Positions 14,583-18,859 of a DNA stretch of 18,859 nucleotides are shown here, piece after piece. Where the stretch lies: the NCBI GenBank assembly GCA_031259605.1, contig JAIRLE010000074.1:1-18859 (forward strand). Direction: 5' to 3'. How positions within the stretch are numbered: position 1 is the stretch's first letter; each line of letters begins with the position of its first letter. A program made the translations under genes and the position numbers. Below the pieces are notes generated by a model. That model had not been told where the DNA came from. It did no database searches and worked only from the letters and a program-made list of their open reading frames with translations. This stretch comes from Zoogloeaceae bacterium. Its GTDB lineage: Bacteria > Pseudomonadota > Gammaproteobacteria > Burkholderiales > Rhodocyclaceae.

Positions 14583-16367
14583 TCACGTCTCGGCTCTTTG
14601 GGATTGCCGAAGGCGGATGTGCAGTTCCCGCAACTGCTTTTCATCGACATCGGAAGGCGCGTCGGTCAGGAGGCATTGGGCGCGTTGCGTTTTGGGGAAA
14701 GCGATGACGTCGCGGATCGATTCCGCGCCGGTCATCATGGTGACGATGCGATCCAGCCCAAAAGCCAGCCCGCCGTGCGGCGGCGCGCCGTATTTCAGTG
14801 CATCGAGCAAAAAGCCGAATTTGGCGCGTTGTTCCTCAATGCCGATGGCGAGCGCCTGGAAGACGCGCTCCTGGATTTCCGGGCGATGGATACGGATGGA
14901 GCCGCCGCCGATTTCCCAGCCGTTCAGCGCCAGATCGTAGGCTTTGGCCAGGCACCGACCGGGATCGTCTTGCAGGAACGCCACATGTTCGTCCCTGGGA
15001 CTGGTGAAGGGATGGTGACAGGCGCTCCAGCGTTTTTCTTCCGCGTCGTATTCGAACATGGGGAAATCGAGCACCCACACCGGCGCCCAGTCCCTGCCGT
15101 CGACATATCCCTTGTCGTGTCCCAGTTTTACGCGCAACGCGCCCAGGGCGTCGTTGACCACCTTGCACGTATCCGCGCCGAAGAAAATCAGGTCGCCGGA
15201 AACCGCGCCGGTGCGTTCGAGAATGGTCTTCAGCGCCGCCGTGTGCAAGTTCTTGACGATTGGCGATTGCAGGCCGGTTTCATTCGGCTGGCTCATGTCA
15301 TTGACCTTGATGTAGGCCAGTCCTTTCGCACCGTAAATGCCGACGAACTTGCCATACTCGTCAATCTCTCCGCGCGTAAGAGTCGCGCCGCCGGGCACAC
15401 GCAGCGCCGCCACGCGACCACCGGAACCGGCAGGACCGGAAAAGACCTTGAAGGCCACATCCCTGACCGCGTCGGTGATTTCCGTCAACTCCAGGGTGAC
15501 GCGCAAATCCGGCTTGTCGGAACCGAAACGGCGCATGGCTTCGGCATGGGAAATGCGCGTAAAAGGGTCGGGCAATTCCACGCCGATGGCATCAAGGAAG
15601 ACATGGCGAATCAGCGCTTCGGCAAGGGCGATGATTTTTTCCTCGCCCATGAAGGAGGTCTCGATATCCACCTGGGTGAATTCGGGCTGGCGGTCGGCGC
15701 GCAGGTCTTCGTCGCGGAAGCATTTGACAATCTGGTAATAGCGGTCGAACCCCGCCACCATCAGCAATTGCTTGAACAGTTGCGGCGATTGCGGTAGCGC
15801 GAAGAACTGGCCGGGATGCACACGCGAAGGCACCAGATAATCGCGCGCGCCTTCCGGTGTGCTCTTGGTGAGCATCGGCGTTTCCACGTCGATGAAGCCG
15901 TTGTCGTCGAGGAAGCGCCGGAACGCCCGCGTCACCTTGTAGCGCAGCAGCAGGTTCTTCTGCATTTCCTGACGGCGCAAGTCGATCACCCGGTGGGTGA
16001 GACGCACGTTTTCCGTCAGGTTTTCATCGTCCAGTTGAAAGGGCGGCGTGACGGAAGGATTCAGTACTTCGATGTCATGACAGAGCACTTCGATGTCGCC
16101 GGAAGGCAGGTTGGCGTTGCGTGTGCCTTCGGGGCGCATCCGCACCTTGCCGGCGATCCTGAGGCAGAATTCGTTGCGCACGGATTCGGCAACGGCGAAC
16201 ATTTCCGGTCGATCCGGGTCGCAGACCACCTGCGCCAGCCCCGCGCGGTCGCGCAGATCGATAAAAATAACGCCGCCATGATCGCGGCGGCGGTGCGCCC
16301 ATCCGGCGAGGGTGACGGTCTGGTTGCAAAGGGCGGCGTTCAGTTCGCCGCAGTAGTGGGTACGCAT
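14583..16367 (-). CDS. aspS: Aspartyl-tRNA synthetase, probably non-discriminating (Asp/Asn)
   Basis: Charges tRNA with aspartate. The 594-aa product is the full bacterial type: an N-terminal OB-fold anticodon domain, the class II core with motif 2 FRDEDLRADRQPEFTQVD (from residue 217), the GAD insertion domain, and motif 3 GLAFGLDR near residue 540. His30 (in RRRDHGG) and Gly81 (in RPEGTRN) match the residues that mark the non-discriminating enzyme of Pseudomonas aeruginosa (His31, Gly82). Discriminating E. coli-type enzymes have Leu and Lys there. I infer it also makes Asp-tRNA(Asn), later amidated by GatCAB; gatCAB is not in this window. The start overlaps the upstream stop by one base (TGATG), so it is translationally coupled. 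Confidence 0.97.
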   Translation of the reverse strand: MRTHYCGELNAALCNQTVTLAGWAHRRRDHGGVIFIDLRDRAGLAQVVCDPDRPEMFAVAESVRNEFCLRIAGKVRMRPEGTRNANLPSGDIEVLCHDIEVLNPSVTPPFQLDDENLTENVRLTHRVIDLRRQEMQKNLLLRYKVTRAFRRFLDDNGFIDVETPMLTKSTPEGARDYLVPSRVHPGQFFALPQSPQLFKQLLMVAGFDRYYQIVKCFRDEDLRADRQPEFTQVDIETSFMGEEKIIALAEALIRHVFLDAIGVELPDPFTRISHAEAMRRFGSDKPDLRVTLELTEITDAVRDVAFKVFSGPAGSGGRVAALRVPGGATLTRGEIDEYGKFVGIYGAKGLAYIKVNDMSQPNETGLQSPIVKNLHTAALKTILERTGAVSGDLIFFGADTCKVVNDALGALRVKLGHDKGYVDGRDWAPVWVLDFPMFEYDAEEKRWSACHHPFTSPRDEHVAFLQDDPGRCLAKAYDLALNGWEIGGGSIRIHRPEIQERVFQALAIGIEEQRAKFGFLLDALKYGAPPHGGLAFGLDRIVTMMTGAESIRDVIAFPKTQRAQCLLTDAPSDVDEKQLRELHIRLRQSQRAET

Positions 16368-17068
16368 CAGGATTTTCCGGAAATTGGCAGGGGTTGCGGG
16401 GATTCTGGCGGCGCGGGCGTTCTGGCGGGTTTTGCCGCAACGGATTTTTTTGGCGCGGGCGGCACGACGCCCATGGAGACGATGTATTTCAGCGCCTCAT
16501 CCACGCTCATCTTGAGTTCTACCACATCGGCTTTCGGCATCATCAGGAAAAAACCGGAAGTGGGGTTGGGCGTGGTCGGCACATAGACGCTGACGTAATC
16601 GCCTTCGAGATGATGGACGACATCGCCGCCCGGTTTGCCGGTGAGAAAGGCAATGGTCCAACTGCCCGCGCGCGGATACTGCACCAGCAGCGCCTTGCGG
16701 AAGGCGTTGCCCGTGGGCGAAAAAATGGTGTCGGAAACCTGCTTGATGGCGTTGTAGAGGGAATTCACCACCGGGATGCGGGCGAGTACCTGTTCCCAGG
16801 AGCGCACCAGCTTTTGTCCGATCAGGTTGGTCGCCAGGAGGCCGGTGATGAAGATCACGCCCAGGGTCAATACCGTGCCGGCGCCGGGAATGTTGAAGCC
16901 CAGCAGATGAATGGGGTGCAGGGCTTCCGGCAAGAGCAGCAGGGATTGATCCATGGTGTTGATGATCATGGAAATCACCCAGAAGGTAATGACCAGCGGC
17001 ACCCAGATCAGGAGACCGGCGATGAAGCAACGCTTCAGGGAGGCGGGCTTGAATTCCAGTTTGAACAC
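16367..17068 (-). CDS. DUF502-family inner-membrane protein
   Basis: A 233-aa membrane protein of unknown function, family DUF502. Two membrane helices are clear: residues 14-36 (FIAGLLIWVPLVITFWVISM) and about 63-82 (VLTLGVIFITGLLATNLIGQ). The family segments IPVVNSLYNAIKQVSDTI, the FRKALLVQYPR strand, FLTGKP and VYVPTTPNPTSGFFLMMP follow. A Pro/Ala-rich tail (about 203-230) is extra and variable. The start is read as GTG at 17068, with GGGAG 9 nt upstream; no ATG is available near the family N-terminus. It begins 16 bp after fmdB and ends by overlapping the aspS ATG by one base. Linkage to fmdB and aspS is common in betaproteobacteria, but its role is not known. Confidence 0.88.
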   Translation of the reverse strand: MFKLEFKPASLKRCFIAGLLIWVPLVITFWVISMIINTMDQSLLLLPEALHPIHLLGFNIPGAGTVLTLGVIFITGLLATNLIGQKLVRSWEQVLARIPVVNSLYNAIKQVSDTIFSPTGNAFRKALLVQYPRAGSWTIAFLTGKPGGDVVHHLEGDYVSVYVPTTPNPTSGFFLMMPKADVVELKMSVDEALKYIVSMGVVPPAPKKSVAAKPARTPAPPESPQPLPISGKS

Positions 17069-17084
17069 GCGGCAAGGCTCCCGT

Positions 17085-17390
17085 TCAGGCTGCCGCGGAG
17101 GCGGGCGCCGCGGGAGTTGCGGCGGCCGCCGCCGCAACGCAAGCGCCGCTGTCCGCCGCCGGACATCCCTGCTCCGCGCCCGGGCAAGGCGGCGCGGGTT
17201 TTTCCCCTCGCGTCTTGAAATCCGTCGCGTACCAGCCGCTGCCTTTCAACTGAAAGCCCGCGACGGAAAGCTGCTTCTCATAGCGTTCCGCGCCGCACTG
17301 CGGACAGACGCGCAGGACGGGGTCGTCCCGTTTTTGCAGATGTTCTTTCTGGAAACCACAGGCGGCGCAACGATACTCGTAAATGGGCAT
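17085..17390 (-). CDS. FmdB-family zinc-ribbon protein
   Basis: A 101-aa small protein starting MPIYEYRCAACG, the signature of the FmdB/CxxC_CxxC_SSSS group of putative regulatory proteins. It has a zinc ribbon of Cys8-x2-Cys11 and Cys29-x2-Cys32, followed by the typical FQLKGSGWYATDFK segment. The C-terminal 40 residues are low complexity (Ala/Pro rich) with three further cysteines (PPCPG, QGCPA, GACVA), which is somewhat unusual; the terminal alanines may be poorly conserved. It is the first gene of the fmdB-DUF502-aspS-nudB run and reads from a possible promoter at 17426. Function is unknown beyond metal binding. Confidence 0.9.
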   Translation of the reverse strand: MPIYEYRCAACGFQKEHLQKRDDPVLRVCPQCGAERYEKQLSVAGFQLKGSGWYATDFKTRGEKPAPPCPGAEQGCPAADSGACVAAAAAATPAAPASAAA

Positions 17391-17425
17391 GATGAATCTC
17401 GAACGGTTTGAAAAAATGGGGAAGC

Positions 17426-17431
17426 ATTATA
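17426..17431 (-). promoter_or_regulatory. Perfect -10 box upstream of fmdB
   Basis: TATAAT reads on the minus strand, 36 bp before the fmdB start. No good -35 hexamer is present at 16-18 bp (the best is CTGATG), and no extended -10 TG is seen. It may depend on an activator or be chance; the position is right for the operon promoter. Confidence 0.45.
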
Positions 17432-17520
17432 AGGGATCAGAGCCGGACACATCAGGGAAGAAATTCGACGATTGCCCCGCTTCGACGAATGCCGCGCGGC
17501 AGGGCAATCGCATGGTTTCA

Positions 17521-17583
17521 CCCTCTCCCGCAAGCGGGAGAGGGTGGCGCTTTAGCGCCGGGAGAGAGAGCAACTCCCGGCGC
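17521..17583. repeat. Nested palindromes between fmdB and leuC
   Basis: Three inverted repeats stand in a row. The first is CCCTCTCCCGC-AA-GCGGGAGAGGG (17521-17544, perfect). The second is GGCGC-TTTA-GCGCC (17546-17559). The third pairs GCGCCGGGAG (17555-17564) with CTCCCGGCGC (17574-17583) over a 9-nt loop. The last two share bases 17555-17559 and exclude each other. The first resembles dispersed GC-rich palindromes found between genes in many proteobacteria. It lies 144 bp upstream of leuC. The rest of the 336-bp gap (17391-17726) holds only the candidate promoters. Confidence 0.85.
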
Positions 17584-17604
17584 CTTGTTCCAGACGCCTT
17601 GATT

Positions 17605-17633
17605 TTTGCGGCTGCGCGGGCTGAAAATACAAT
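17605..17633 (+). promoter_or_regulatory. Weak candidate promoter for leuC
   Basis: TTTGCG (17605-17610), a 17-bp spacer, then TACAAT (17628-17633, five of six matches). The -35 is poor. It would give a leader of about 85 nt. A CATAAT at 17689-17694 is an alternative -10 without a -35. Confidence 0.3.
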
Positions 17634-17726
17634 TCCGGCATTCACGCGATTGCCCTGTGCCGCGCAGACGCTTGTCGTTGCCTTGTGCCATAATCCACGA
17701 CTTTGCCGACGCAGAAACAAACCATC

Positions 17727-18859
17727 ATGCCGCAGACGCTCTACGACAAACTCTGGCAAAGCCATGTCATCCGCGAGGAAGCGGACGGCACGGCGCTCCT
17801 CTACATCGACCGTCACCTGGTGCATGAAGTCACGAGTCCGCAAGCCTTCGAGGGTCTGCGGCTCGCGGGCAGGAAGCCTTGGCGGGTTTCTTCCATCGTG
17901 GCGACCGCCGATCACAACACGCCGACCGCGCATTGGGATGAAGGCATCCAGGACCCGGTTTCCCGTCAGCAGGTGGAGACGCTGGACGCCAATATCCGCG
18001 CGGTGGGCGCGCTCGCCTATTTTCCGTTCAAGGACGTAAGGCAGGGCATCATCCATGTAATCGGCCCGGAAAACGGCGCGATCCTGCCGGGAATGACCGT
18101 GGTCTGCGGCGATTCGCACACCTCCACGCATGGCGCGTTTGCGGCGATGGCGCACGGCATCGGCACTTCCGAGGTCGAGCACGTGCTGGCGACGCAGTGT
18201 CTGCTGCAAAAAAAATCGAAATCCATGCGGGTACGGGCGGAAGGGCGGTTGGACAAGGGCGTGACCGCCAAGGATGTGGCGCTGGCCGTCATCGGCAGGA
18301 TCGGCACGGCGGGCGGCACGGGTTACGCGCTGGAATTCGACGGTTCCGCGGTTCGATGCCTGTCGATGGAAGGGCGCATGACGCTTTGCAACATGGCGAT
18401 CGAGGCTGGGGCGCGGCTGGGACTGGTGGCGGTCGACGAGACCACGATCAATTACCTGAAAGACCGCCCCTTCGCGCCGCGCGGCGCGGATTGGGAAAAG
18501 GCGGTGGCCTACTGGCGTACCCTGCATTCCGACGCCGGGGCAGTGTTCGACCATACCGTGGAACTGGACGCAACCCAGATCCAGCCGCAGGTCACCTGGG
18601 GCACCTCGCCGGAAATGGTGTTGCCGATTACGGCGACCGTGCCCGACCCGCAAAGAGAGCGCGATCCGGCGAAAAAGGAAGGCATGGAACGCGCGCTCGC
18701 CTACATGGGGCTTGCGCCCGACATGCCGGTTCAATCCATCCGCATCGACAAGGTGTTCATCGGTTCCTGCACCAATTCGCGCATCGAGGATTTGCGCCAG
18801 GCGGCGGCAGTCTTGAAAGGACGGCGAAAGGCGGAAAACGTGAAACTGGCGCTGGCGGT
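17727..18859 (+). CDS. leuC: 3-isopropylmalate dehydratase large subunit (3' end cut by window edge)
   Basis: With LeuD, isomerises 2-isopropylmalate to 3-isopropylmalate in leucine synthesis, using a [4Fe-4S] cluster. The visible 377 codons match LeuC from its N-terminus, MPQTLYDKLWQSHVI. They contain ATADHNTPT, the aconitase-family stretch VVCGDSHTSTHGAFAAMAHG, GTSEVEHVLATQ, and the first cluster cysteine in FIGSCTNSRIEDLRQAA (near residue 347). The paired CxxC-type cysteines lie beyond the edge; roughly 90 residues are missing. The start ATG at 17727 fits the family, though the ribosome site is weak. It is divergent from fmdB; leuD and leuB probably follow outside the window. An 8-A run (18208-18215) is in frame and encodes Gln-Lys-Lys. 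Confidence 0.95.
   Translation, partial: MPQTLYDKLWQSHVIREEADGTALLYIDRHLVHEVTSPQAFEGLRLAGRKPWRVSSIVATADHNTPTAHWDEGIQDPVSRQQVETLDANIRAVGALAYFPFKDVRQGIIHVIGPENGAILPGMTVVCGDSHTSTHGAFAAMAHGIGTSEVEHVLATQCLLQKKSKSMRVRAEGRLDKGVTAKDVALAVIGRIGTAGGTGYALEFDGSAVRCLSMEGRMTLCNMAIEAGARLGLVAVDETTINYLKDRPFAPRGADWEKAVAYWRTLHSDAGAVFDHTVELDATQIQPQVTWGTSPEMVLPITATVPDPQRERDPAKKEGMERALAYMGLAPDMPVQSIRIDKVFIGSCTNSRIEDLRQAAAVLKGRRKAENVKLALA

Noticed and set aside
17427..18734. A 435-codon minus-strand open frame
   Set aside because: It is antisense to leuC, which carries all expected motifs on the plus strand.

Overview
The window is 18.9 kb of GC-rich DNA packed with housekeeping genes. It most resembles a betaproteobacterium. 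The evidence is the pepA-holC cluster facing a divergent lptF-lptG pair, the order fmdB-DUF502-aspS-nudB, a single LolC/E-type permease with LolD, an aspartyl-tRNA synthetase with non-discriminating signature residues, and a clustered panB-panC-panD. I would not name a genus from this sequence alone. No tRNA, rRNA, CRISPR array, prophage, transposase or toxin-antitoxin module is visible.

Layout. Positions 1-4999 run on the minus strand, read from right to left: pepA, holC, a small unknown protein, panB, panC, panD and dnaQ (cut by the left edge). pepA, holC and the unknown gene overlap by ATGA junctions. panD has its own strong sigma70-type promoter. Positions 5108-7335 on the plus strand hold lptF-lptG, the inner-membrane permease of the LPS exporter. 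Positions 7336-7689 are a gene-free patch of repeats and hairpins. Positions 7690-13597 on the minus strand hold lolC, lolD, comEC, a DUF2846-like membrane protein broken by a one-base frameshift, and rlmB. Positions 13862-17390 on the minus strand hold fmdB, DUF502, aspS and nudB. After a 336-bp divergent intergenic region, leuC starts at 17727 on the plus strand and runs off the right edge.

The genes cover pantothenate/CoA synthesis (panBCD), envelope biogenesis (LptFG for LPS, LolCD for lipoproteins), DNA replication and uptake (dnaQ, holC, comEC), translation (aspS, rlmB), folate-precursor hydrolysis (nudB) and leucine synthesis (leuC).

The less ordinary content lies between the genes. 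There are three copies of a 118-170 bp hairpin-rich dispersed repeat (7493, 13756, 14403), two of them bracketing nudB. Short 7-bp tandem repeats of the form GAAGACN or GGAGACN recur at four gene borders. A 17-bp tandem repeat follows lptG. A set of competing palindromes lies upstream of leuC. I did not find a clear new multi-gene system; the repeat families and the frameshifted gene most deserve a second look.
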